This document shows, in pieces, positions 1 to 7,230 of a DNA stretch of 8,773 nucleotides; the stretch's first letter is position 1; every line of letters begins with the position of its first letter. Below the pieces are notes generated by a model. That model searched no databases and had not been told where the DNA came from. It saw only the letters and a program-made list of their open reading frames with translations. Both the position numbers and the translations under genes were made by a program. Location of the stretch: contig JAOUGF010000065.1 in assembly GCA_029857925.1 (NCBI GenBank), positions 1-8,773 on the forward strand, written 5' to 3'. This stretch comes from Gammaproteobacteria bacterium (GTDB taxonomy: Bacteria; Pseudomonadota; Gammaproteobacteria; S012-40).

Positions 1-2
1 GC

Positions 3-761
3 GCGGCCACATCACACGCGGTTAAAGAAAACGCGGCGACATACGCCAACTATTATCCGCGTCAAGGGGGATTGCCGCTGGCGAGCCAGGTCGCGCAAAC
101 GCAGGCGTTCTACGCGTCTGCAGCGTCGCCGACGGCTTTGGATGTGCCAGCGCAGTCGCCGGGACAAGCGCAGCAGATTCCGCCGTTGGGATACGCATTG
201 ACGCAGTTGCATGGCGTCTATATCTTGGCCCAAAATGCGGATGGGATGGTGGTGGTAGACATGCACGCCGCGCATGAACGTGTACTGTATGAAGGCCTGA
301 AGCGGCAATGGGCGCAAGGCGCGCTCGTCGCGCAAATGTTGTTGGTGCCTGTGAGTTTGGACGTGACCCCGCGCGAGGCGGATGCGGTCGAAGAGGCCAT
401 GCAGGCATTGCGAGGCTTGGGGTTTGAGATGGATCGCATCGGGCCGCAACAAGTGGTGGTACGCCAAGTCCCGGCCTTGTTGGCGCACGTCGATATCGCG
501 GCCTTGGTGCGCGACGTATTGGCCGACCTTGTGCAGCACGGCGTCAGCGATCGCGTGACGCAGCGCGTACATGAATTCTTGGCGACGGTGGCCTGTCATG
601 GCGCGGTGCGTGCGCGCTATACGTTGACGGTGGATCAGATGGACGCGTTGTTGCGTGATTTGGAACGCACCGACAACGGCGGCCAATGCAATCATGGGCG
701 TCCGACGTTTGTCGTGTTGGATATGCCGTCATTAGATCAATTATTTTTACGTGGTCGTTAA
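3..761 (+). CDS. mutL: DNA mismatch repair protein MutL, C-terminal part (5' end outside window)
   Basis: MutL links MutS mismatch recognition to strand incision in the cytoplasm. The frame is open from base 3, with no stop before TAA at 759-761, so the gene began upstream; about 252 residues are visible. The first 55 or so are an Ala/Gln-rich linker, and the rest is the C-terminal dimerisation domain, beginning near GYALTQLHGVYILAQN. The metal-dependent nicking motif is present as DMHAAHERVLYE (258-293), which fits D-[Q/M]-H-A-x2-E-x4-E. The supporting zinc-site motifs are also present: ACHGAVRA (from 591), CNHGRP (687-704) and FLR at the very end. This makes it an endonuclease-type MutL, unlike the MutH-dependent E. 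coli protein. CNHGRP in place of the more usual CPHGRP is, from memory, also seen in Pseudomonas-like MutL. The N-terminal GHKL ATPase domain is outside the window. gltX follows after 24 bases on the same strand. Confidence 0.96.
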   Translation, partial: AATSHAVKENAATYANYYPRQGGLPLASQVAQTQAFYASAASPTALDVPAQSPGQAQQIPPLGYALTQLHGVYILAQNADGMVVVDMHAAHERVLYEGLKRQWAQGALVAQMLLVPVSLDVTPREADAVEEAMQALRGLGFEMDRIGPQQVVVRQVPALLAHVDIAALVRDVLADLVQHGVSDRVTQRVHEFLATVACHGAVRARYTLTVDQMDALLRDLERTDNGGQCNHGRPTFVVLDMPSLDQLFLRGR

Positions 762-785
762 TCAGCAGGGTAGATACAGCGGTAT

Positions 786-2198
786 ATGAAAAAGCAATTG
801 GTGAAGTCTCGGTTCGCACCCAGCCCCACAGGGTTCATTCACATGGGCAATGCACGCACTGCGTTGTTCAGTGCATTGTTATCACGACGCGAGCGCGGCG
901 CGTTTGTATTGCGCATAGAAGACACCGACCAAGAACGTAGTCGCGAGGAATTCGTGCACGCCGTACAAGAAGATTTATGGTGGTTAAGTTTGCAATGGCA
1001 AGAAGGACCCGTGACCGGTGGAGAACACGGCCCCTATCGCCAGTCCGAGCGCGCGGCGGTCTACGATCAATATTTCGACCAATTGGTGCAACAGGATAAG
1101 GTATATCCATGCTTTTGCAGCACGCAGGAACTCAACCTCGCGCGCAAGATACAAGTCTCCTCCGGCCAGCCCCCACGTTATAGCGGCAAGTGCGCACGTC
1201 TGAGCAAGGCCGAGATCGCCGAAAAAATAGACCAAGGCTTGCTGCCCACGTTGCGGTTTCGTGTGCCCGCGCAACAGATGATTGAGTTTGAAGACTTGGT
1301 GCGCGGCAAACAAGCATTCAAGAGTGATGAAATCGGCGATTTTATTATTCGCCGGGCGGATGGCACCACGGCGTTTTTCTTTTGCAATGCGGTGGATGAC
1401 GCGCTGATGGGCGTCACGCATGTATTGCGCGGCGAAGATCATCTGACAAATACACCGCGTCAATTATTAATTCTGGACGCGTTAGGTCTGGACAAACCGC
1501 AATATGGGCATATCTCGCTGATCGTGGGCCATGACGGGTCGCCGTTGTCCAAGCGCCACGGCAGTCGCAGCATACGCGAATTACGTGAACAGGGTTATCT
1601 CGCGGATGCGGTGACGAATTATTTGGCGCGTCTCGGGCATCATTATGAAAGTGACGCGTATATGGACATCGACCAACTCGCGGCCAATTTCGATGTTGCG
1701 CGCCTCGGGCGGTCACCCGCGCGGTACGACGCGCACCAACTATTGCATTGGCAGCACCAGGCGTTGGCGCGCGCGAGCCTTTCTGATATTTGGGAGTGGA
1801 TGGGCAGCGCGGTGCATGACATCGTGCCGGAAGATCACCGTGCGGATTTCATAGAAACCATCCGCCCCAACATCAGTTTTCCCGAGCATGCGGCGCGCTG
1901 GGCGCGCATTGTGTATACGGATCCCTTGTTGCTGGACGATCACGCGCGCGAAATCGTCGCGGCGGCCGGTAAGCATTTTTTTGCGCAGGCGTTGCAATCG
2001 GTCGCGGGACATGCGAGCGATTTTAAGGCATTCGCGAAGGCCGTCGGGCAGTTGAGCGGCGCCAAAGGGAAAGATCTATTTTTACCGCTGCGCGTGGCGC
2101 TCACTGGCGAGGCGGGCGGACCGGAGATGGCGCGGTTAATGCCGTTGCTGGGCGAAGAACGCGTGCGTGCACGTTTAGAGGCGTGTTTGGTTGACTAA
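786..2198 (+). CDS. gltX: Glutamate--tRNA ligase (GluRS), possibly the tRNA(Gln)-charging paralogue
   Basis: This class I aminoacyl-tRNA synthetase activates glutamate with ATP and attaches it to tRNA in the cytoplasm. At 470 residues it is normal full length. The Rossmann domain begins at SRFAPSPTGF; its HIGH motif reads HMGN (residues 19-22) and is followed by LRIEDTD (42-48). A CxC...YxxxC zinc site is present (C109, C111, Y132, C136). GGEHGPYRQSER (78-89) and LRGEDHLTNTPRQ are typical of GluRS. The KMSKS equivalent is LSKRHGS (254-260). The helical anticodon-binding half ends with the family block KGKDLFLPLRVALTGEAGGPEM. Total length and the anticodon-binding half rule out the short GluQ-RS. 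Where many GluRS have WLN-type sequence at the start of the anticodon domain, this one has QLLHWQHQALARA, a form I associate with second-copy GltX proteins. The ATG at 786 has only a weak, distant AGGG (767-770); GTG at 801 is an in-frame alternative. tRNA specificity (Glu only, Glu plus Gln, or Gln only) cannot be read from the sequence. cysS follows after 21 bases. Confidence 0.95.
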   Translation: MKKQLVKSRFAPSPTGFIHMGNARTALFSALLSRRERGAFVLRIEDTDQERSREEFVHAVQEDLWWLSLQWQEGPVTGGEHGPYRQSERAAVYDQYFDQLVQQDKVYPCFCSTQELNLARKIQVSSGQPPRYSGKCARLSKAEIAEKIDQGLLPTLRFRVPAQQMIEFEDLVRGKQAFKSDEIGDFIIRRADGTTAFFFCNAVDDALMGVTHVLRGEDHLTNTPRQLLILDALGLDKPQYGHISLIVGHDGSPLSKRHGSRSIRELREQGYLADAVTNYLARLGHHYESDAYMDIDQLAANFDVARLGRSPARYDAHQLLHWQHQALARASLSDIWEWMGSAVHDIVPEDHRADFIETIRPNISFPEHAARWARIVYTDPLLLDDHAREIVAAAGKHFFAQALQSVAGHASDFKAFAKAVGQLSGAKGKDLFLPLRVALTGEAGGPEMARLMPLLGEERVRARLEACLVD

Positions 2199-2207
2199 GG
2201 TGTAGAT

Positions 2208-2211
2208 GGAG
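2208..2211 (+). promoter_or_regulatory. Ribosome binding site of cysS
   Basis: GGAG lies 8 bases before the GTG at 2220. Together with the alignment of the protein to other CysS from its first residue, it supports GTG as the initiation codon. Confidence 0.7.
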
Positions 2212-2219
2212 CAAAACCT

Positions 2220-3608
2220 GTGCTGAAGATATACAACAGTTTGACACGCGAAAAGGCCGAGTTTAAGCCCTTGGATCCGCAGCGTGTACGCATGTATGTG
2301 TGCGGAATGACCGTGTATGATTATTGTCATCTCGGGCATGCGCGCGTGTTGGTGGTGTTTGATGTGGTGTATCGGTATTTGTGCCATATCTATGGTGCCG
2401 AAAACGTCACCTATGTGCGCAATATTACGGATATTGACGACAGGATAATTACGCGCGCTCAGCAAAACGCAGAACCTTTTGATCACTTGACACAACGTTT
2501 CATCGACGAAATGAACCGCGATGCCGATGCGTTGGGTGTGTTGCGGCCCAACCTGGAACCGCGCGCGACTGATTATATTGGACCGATCGTCGAGATGGTG
2601 CAGACCTTAGTCCAGAAGCAATTCGCCTATCAAGGCGGTAACGGCGACGTATATTATGACGTGCGCCGGTTTGATCGCTATGGTGCATTATCTGGCCGCA
2701 ATATGGAGGATGAGCGCGCGGGTGCGCGAGTCGCTGTAGACGAAGCCAAACGTGATCCGTTGGATTTCGTATTGTGGAAATCCGCAAAGCCGGGTGAACC
2801 GAATTGGGCGTCGCCGTGGGGCGTCGGCAGGCCAGGTTGGCACATCGAATGTTCCGCGATGTCTACACAGTGCTTGGGTAATCACTTTGATATCCACGGC
2901 GGCGGCATTGATCTAAAATTTCCGCACCACGAAAATGAGATCGCGCAGGCCGAGGCGGCGACCGGTGAACATTTCGCGAATGTGTGGATGCATAACGGTC
3001 ATGTGATGGTCGACAGCGAAAAGATGTCCAAGTCACTAGGTAATTTTTTCACGGTGCGTGACGTGTTGCAGCACTATGCACCTGAAGTCGTCCGTTATTT
3101 TACGCTTTCCAGTCATTATCGTAGCCCATTACAATATACGCAGGAAAGTATAGACGGGGCGAAGTCGGCCCTGGAACGTATGTACACGGCGCTGCGCGGT
3201 GTATCGGTTGGCGCAACGACGGATCTAGGTGAATATGGCTCGCGATTTTACGCGGCGCTCGACGACGATTTTAATACCCCGGAGGCCTTGGCGGTGTTGT
3301 TTGACATTGCGCGCGAACTCAATCGGGCTAAGCAAGAGGGCGAGCGTAGCGCCGCGGCGCGTTTCGCATTTATACTCGGTCATCTGGCGCAAACACTGGG
3401 GTTGCTGCAACAAACCCCGGAGGCGTTTCTGCGCGGTGTGAGCACCTCGGGGTTGAGCGATGCCGAGGTGGAGGCCTTGATCCTGCGTCGCACAACCGCG
3501 CGTAAAGATAAAAATTGGGCGGAGTCCGATCGTGTGCGCGACGAATTGAAGGCGCAAGGCATCGTCCTCGAAGACGCAGCGGGCGGTACGACGTGGCGGC
3601 GCAATTGA
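2220..3608 (+). CDS. cysS: Cysteine--tRNA ligase (CysRS)
   Basis: This cytoplasmic class I synthetase charges tRNA(Cys) with cysteine, and is usually monomeric. At 462 residues it matches the E. coli enzyme in length. The GTG start is supported by the opening MLKIYNSLTREK, which aligns with CysRS proteins from residue 1, and by a GGAG 8 bases upstream. The catalytic core shows YVCGMTVYDYCHLGHAR with the HIGH motif as HLGH (37-40), then NITDIDDRI. The four zinc ligands that select cysteine are all in place: C28, C211 in GWHIECSAM, H236 and E240 in PHHENE. The spacings match E. coli C28/C209/H234/E238. KMSKSLGN starts at residue 268. A DALR-type helical domain follows, then a C-terminal tail with WAESDRVRDELKAQGIVLED. 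No key residue is missing. It sits 21 bases behind gltX on the same strand, probably on one transcript. Confidence 0.97.
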   Translation: MLKIYNSLTREKAEFKPLDPQRVRMYVCGMTVYDYCHLGHARVLVVFDVVYRYLCHIYGAENVTYVRNITDIDDRIITRAQQNAEPFDHLTQRFIDEMNRDADALGVLRPNLEPRATDYIGPIVEMVQTLVQKQFAYQGGNGDVYYDVRRFDRYGALSGRNMEDERAGARVAVDEAKRDPLDFVLWKSAKPGEPNWASPWGVGRPGWHIECSAMSTQCLGNHFDIHGGGIDLKFPHHENEIAQAEAATGEHFANVWMHNGHVMVDSEKMSKSLGNFFTVRDVLQHYAPEVVRYFTLSSHYRSPLQYTQESIDGAKSALERMYTALRGVSVGATTDLGEYGSRFYAALDDDFNTPEALAVLFDIARELNRAKQEGERSAAARFAFILGHLAQTLGLLQQTPEAFLRGVSTSGLSDAEVEALILRRTTARKDKNWAESDRVRDELKAQGIVLEDAAGGTTWRRN

Positions 3609-3647
3609 GCGCGCAGGGTGTGCGATATTAGTTGCTTGCTGGCAAGG

Positions 3648-4958
3648 ATGTTAACTAGAATATTTAGAGACATCCTTGGTATTGTTGCGTTCGCGGCGCC
3701 GTTGAGCACACTCGCGGCGCCGTTCCTGGTGTATGACGCGCGTTCCATGGGTCTAGGCGGGGCGGGTGTCGCGATAGTTGACAATGCAAATGCGGCATTG
3801 GTAAATCCTGCATTGCTAGGCTTGAATGCACGGCATGATCGCTTTAATTTGGTGGTGCCGTCGGCAACGCTAATGTTGAGCGATCGCGGCAATATACGCG
3901 GGGCCTGGGCGGATTATAAACGCAATGCCTATGACGAGAAAGTAAGCGCATCGGTTAAGAGCTTTAATACGGAGGTGCAACGCCAGATCGGTCTTGGTAC
4001 GCCGGATTATGTCGCATTGTCTCCGTTGCGTGACGATGTGGTGGCCAATAGTCGCGCGATGCTCGCGGTACTGGAGCGTTTTTCCGATCATTGGTTGGGT
4101 GTGCAAGGAAACGCGGGGGCGGTGTTAGGGGCGCCCGATCCAGATTATGGCGTCTCATTGTTTTGGAATACGTGGGCGGTCGGTGGCGCAAAAATTGAAA
4201 TTACGTCACAAGATGTCGATTTGCTCAATACGTTATTGAATACCGCAGAAAGCGTTACGCCCCAGAATTACCAAACCATCCTTGATGCGCTCGCACTCTC
4301 GCAGCGTGTCACTGACCCCACAGATAAATTATTGTCCAATTTTCAAGGGCGTATGAGTTCGGTGAAAGAATACGGGTTTGCTCTGGCCCGTCAGACGCAT
4401 TGGTTTGGCGAAGATATCGCATTCGGATTCAGCCCTAAGGTGTTGGATATCACCCTTTATGACTATAAATATGTAGTTCGGGACCTGAAAAAATTCGCTT
4501 GGAAGCCGGAGCAATGGAAAAGCAATCAAAATGATCTCAACGCCGATGTAGGTGTCGCGGCGCGGGTTCATGGCGACTATTATATAGGTATGGTCGCAAA
4601 GAATGTTTTTGCGCGGTCATACACCACCCGCTTTGGCAATACGATATCGTTTAACCCACAATGGCGATTGGGTGCTGCTTACACGGCGCAGGCGTGGTTG
4701 GTGACCGCCGACTTCGATGTGGTGCCCAATATCCCCGCAAGCCTGGAATCGCGCTCACAGTTTTTAGGGGCTGGAGTGGAGTGGCGCACCTATTCTTGGT
4801 TGAAGTTGCGCATTGGGATGCGCCATGATGTTGAGACGCAGGGGGATGTGTTCACCACGGGGATGGGGATTGCGTTGTGGTCGCTGCATTTGGATACCGC
4901 AGTGGTGGTGAACAAAAATGAACTGGGTGCTGCACTGCAATTAGGTGTCGTTTTTTAG
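3648..4958 (+). CDS. TraF-like (TraF_2 family) exported outer-membrane barrel-type protein
   Basis: The product is 436 residues from the ATG at 3648. Its first 25 residues form a Sec signal peptide: charged MLTRIFRD, hydrophobic ILGIVAFAAPL, and a cleavage region near STLAA. Next comes VYDARSMGLGGAGVAIVDN followed by NPALLGL. This ARxxGxGGAxVAxxD...NPA opening is shared by the TraF_2/conjugal-transfer TraF family and by FadL/PorV-like barrels. The second half is rich in alternating, aromatic strand-like stretches (FNPQWRLGAAYTAQAWLVTADF) and the protein ends in GVVF with a C-terminal Phe, as outer-membrane barrels usually do. In-frame GTG at 3618 would add ten residues (MCDISCLLAR) before the signal peptide; I prefer ATG because it gives a normal signal peptide, although neither start has a good ribosome binding site. 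The function is unknown: despite the family name, no conjugation gene is near. Family assignment is by recognition of the N-terminal pattern and overall length. Confidence 0.78.
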   Translation: MLTRIFRDILGIVAFAAPLSTLAAPFLVYDARSMGLGGAGVAIVDNANAALVNPALLGLNARHDRFNLVVPSATLMLSDRGNIRGAWADYKRNAYDEKVSASVKSFNTEVQRQIGLGTPDYVALSPLRDDVVANSRAMLAVLERFSDHWLGVQGNAGAVLGAPDPDYGVSLFWNTWAVGGAKIEITSQDVDLLNTLLNTAESVTPQNYQTILDALALSQRVTDPTDKLLSNFQGRMSSVKEYGFALARQTHWFGEDIAFGFSPKVLDITLYDYKYVVRDLKKFAWKPEQWKSNQNDLNADVGVAARVHGDYYIGMVAKNVFARSYTTRFGNTISFNPQWRLGAAYTAQAWLVTADFDVVPNIPASLESRSQFLGAGVEWRTYSWLKLRIGMRHDVETQGDVFTTGMGIALWSLHLDTAVVVNKNELGAALQLGVVF

Positions 4959-4993
4959 ATTTTCGACGCAAGGATTTTTCGCAAGTATTGTCG

Positions 4994-4998
4994 AGGGG
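4994..4998 (+). promoter_or_regulatory. Ribosome binding site of the copper ATPase gene
   Basis: AGGGG lies 6 bases before the ATG at 5005. It decides the start: an in-frame GTG at 4945 would overlap the previous gene by 14 bases and add about 20 residues unlike any HMA-domain protein. Confidence 0.7.
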
Positions 4999-5004
4999 CA
5001 GAGG

Positions 5005-7230
5005 ATGAGCAACCCACAAACACGTTTATCTATTGGCGGCATGAGTTGCGCCGGATGCGTGGCCAGCGTAGAAAAGGCGTTGCAAGCGGTGCCCGGCGTG
5101 CAAGCCGCGTCAGTCAATTTTGCGGAACATACCGCACAAGTGACGGGTAATGTGGCCGTTGTGGCGCTGATTCAAGCGGTAAAGGACGCAGGTTATGATG
5201 CGGCTGCGCTCGTGGACGCGCAAGACGAGCAGGCGAAAGAGGCCGCCGAAGCGGCGCATGTTCGCGCGTTATTGATGAAATCCGCTGTCTCCGCCGCGTT
5301 AGGCCTGCCGTTAATGGCGCTGGATGTATTTCACATCATGCCCCCGTTGTCCGGCGACGGGTTACTCTTTTGGCGCATCATCGCAGCACTCAGCGCTGGT
5401 GTCATGTATTACGCGGGCAGCCACTTTTTTATCGGCGCATGGAAGGCCTTGCGTGCGGGCCAATCAAATATGGATACCTTGATCGCGCTGGGAACTGGCA
5501 CCGCGTGGCTTTATTCTGGCTTGGTCGCGATCACGCCTGAGTGGGTACCGATGCAGGCACAGCATGTGTATTTTGAGGCGGCGGTGATTATTATCGCGTT
5601 AATTAACCTTGGTAATGCATTGGAGGCGCGTGCGCGGGGTAAAACGTCTCAGGCGATCAAACGTTTGATCGGCTTGCAGCCCAAGACGGCGCGCGTCATA
5701 CGCGACGGTGTGGAACAAGATGTGCCGATCACCGACGTAAGATTAGACGAAACCCTACGCGTGCGCCCGGGGGAAAAAATCCCCGTGGATGGCACGTTGA
5801 TCGATGGCCATTCTAGTGTGGACATGGCGATGTTGACAGGTGAAGCGATGCCGGTGGACAAAAAAATAGGAGATGAAGTCGTCGGTGGTGCGCTGAATAA
5901 ACAAGGCACGTTTTTGATGCGTGCAACGCGTATCGGCGGTGATACCGTGCTCGCGCATATCATCGAAATGGTGCGTCAGGCGCAGTCCACGAAACCGCCC
6001 ATCGCGCGCCTCGTCGACCGTATCGCGGCGGTGTTTGTACCGGCGGTGTTGTTTATCGCGGTATGCACGTTTATCTATTGGTTCAATTTTGGGCCTGCAC
6101 CGCAAATATCTTACGCGCTGGTCACCACGATGACGGTGTTGATCATCGCTTGTCCATGCGCTTTGGGTCTGGCGACACCGATCTCCATCATCGCGGGGGT
6201 CGGTAAGGCGGCGGAATACGCCGTGCTTTTACGCAACGGCAATGCGTTGCAGGTCGCAGGACAGATCACCGCCGTGGTGTTGGATAAGACCGGCACGATC
6301 ACACGCGGCCATCCTTCCGTGACCGATGTCATTGCGGCGGAAGGGGTGTCTACGGATCGTATCCTAAGCCTTGCCGCCGCGCTCGAACAAGGCTCTGAAC
6401 ATCCGTTGGCAGAGGCCGTGCTCAACGCTGCGACCAGCGCTAACGTCGAAATCCCGAAATCCACTGCATTCGCCGCACATACCGGCAAAGGCGTGCAGGC
6501 AAGTGTTGACGGGAAAACAGTGCATCTAGGCAACACCGCATGGCTTGCCGAAGTGGCAAGCGATAGCGAGGCGTTCACAGCGCGCACGTCGGTGTGGACC
6601 GCGCAGGGTAAGACGGTGGTTTTGCTCGCGCAAAATGCACGTGTGATCGGCGCGATTGCGATCACCGATGCGATCAAACCGGATTCCGCCGCGGCGATCG
6701 CGCGCTTGCAAAGTTTAGGAGTGCGCGTGTTGATGTTGACCGGCGATCAAACGGCCACGGCGGCGGCGGTGGCACAGCAGGTAGGGATCAGGGACTATGT
6801 CGCAAACGTATTGCCCGAACAAAAACTTCTCCATATTCAACGATTACAATCGCAAGGTGATCTCGTCGCGATGGTCGGGGACGGCATCAATGATGCGCCG
6901 GCACTGGCGTGTGCGGACGTGGGGATTGCAATCGGTACCGGCACCGATGTCGCGATCGAAAGTGCGGATATCGTGTTAATGCAGGGGTCATTGCACGGCG
7001 TCGCGGATGCGATCGAGATCTCGCGCGCGACGGCCCGCAATATCAAACAAAATTTATTCGGTGCGTTCGTTTATAATACGTTGAGTATTCCGATCGCAGC
7101 CGGGGTCTTGTATCCGGCGATGGGTGTATTGTTAAATCCGGTTGTCGCCGGTGCAGCGATGGCGATGAGTTCGTTGACAGTCGTGAGCAACGCAAATCGA
7201 TTGAGGTTATTAAAAATCAGGGACAGATAA
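5005..7230 (+). CDS. copA: Copper-exporting P1B-1-type ATPase (CopA family)
   Basis: This inner-membrane pump uses ATP to move Cu(I) out of the cytoplasm. It has 741 residues. One N-terminal heavy-metal-associated domain (about residues 6-70) carries GMSCAGC with C15 and C18. Eight membrane helices are visible, near 90-112, 119-141, 157-177, 189-208, 340-360, 370-392, 685-706 and 712-730. The actuator loop has TGE (278-280). The transport site is CPC (C383, C385) in helix 6. The phosphorylated Asp is D427 in DKTGT. The nucleotide domain has SEHPLAEA with H466, and the hinge is GDGINDAP (625-632). YN (690-691) in helix 7 and M719...M721-S722-S723 in helix 8 are the Cu(I)-type P1B-1 signature, which argues against a Zn/Cd or Co pump. 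No CueR-type operator or metal regulator gene is seen. The start is set by AGGGG. The next gene begins immediately after its stop codon. Confidence 0.95.
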   Translation: MSNPQTRLSIGGMSCAGCVASVEKALQAVPGVQAASVNFAEHTAQVTGNVAVVALIQAVKDAGYDAAALVDAQDEQAKEAAEAAHVRALLMKSAVSAALGLPLMALDVFHIMPPLSGDGLLFWRIIAALSAGVMYYAGSHFFIGAWKALRAGQSNMDTLIALGTGTAWLYSGLVAITPEWVPMQAQHVYFEAAVIIIALINLGNALEARARGKTSQAIKRLIGLQPKTARVIRDGVEQDVPITDVRLDETLRVRPGEKIPVDGTLIDGHSSVDMAMLTGEAMPVDKKIGDEVVGGALNKQGTFLMRATRIGGDTVLAHIIEMVRQAQSTKPPIARLVDRIAAVFVPAVLFIAVCTFIYWFNFGPAPQISYALVTTMTVLIIACPCALGLATPISIIAGVGKAAEYAVLLRNGNALQVAGQITAVVLDKTGTITRGHPSVTDVIAAEGVSTDRILSLAAALEQGSEHPLAEAVLNAATSANVEIPKSTAFAAHTGKGVQASVDGKTVHLGNTAWLAEVASDSEAFTARTSVWTAQGKTVVLLAQNARVIGAIAITDAIKPDSAAAIARLQSLGVRVLMLTGDQTATAAAVAQQVGIRDYVANVLPEQKLLHIQRLQSQGDLVAMVGDGINDAPALACADVGIAIGTGTDVAIESADIVLMQGSLHGVADAIEISRATARNIKQNLFGAFVYNTLSIPIAAGVLYPAMGVLLNPVVAGAAMAMSSLTVVSNANRLRLLKIRDR
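7219..7223 (+). promoter_or_regulatory. Ribosome binding site of the nuclease gene, inside the end of copA
   Basis: AGGGA lies within the last codons of the ATPase gene and 7 bases before the ATG at 7231. The adjoining TAA-ATG implies translational coupling of the two genes. Confidence 0.7.

Noticed and set aside
12..695. A 227-codon minus-strand open frame opposite mutL
   Set aside because: It runs antisense to clearly recognised MutL sequence, is full of Arg, His and Gln from reverse reading of GC-rich codons, and shows no domain. Other long antisense frames across the window, such as 984-1463, 3380-3892 and 6111-6677, fail for the same reasons.
3597..3614. Possible hairpin at the end of cysS (GCGC-aattga-GCGC)
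   Set aside because: The stem is only about 4 base pairs, it overlaps the cysS stop codon, and no T run follows, so it is not a credible intrinsic terminator.
3648..4958. Evidence for a conjugative or integrative element, based on the TraF-like gene
   Set aside because: No relaxase, coupling protein, pilus gene, integrase, attachment site or transposase is visible, and base and codon use look the same as in the flanking housekeeping genes.
4962..4996. Short repeats between the TraF-like gene and copA: CGCAAG twice (4967-4972, 4980-4985) and TCGAC/GTCGA flanks
   Set aside because: Six-base direct copies and a 5-base stem with a loop of over 20 bases are within chance expectation. They do not match a CueR-type operator of the ACCTTCC-GGAAGGT form.
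4945..5004. N-terminal extension of the copper ATPase from GTG 4945
   Set aside because: It overlaps the previous gene, has no ribosome binding site, and adds residues before the HMA domain with no family support. ATG 5005 has AGGGG at ideal spacing.
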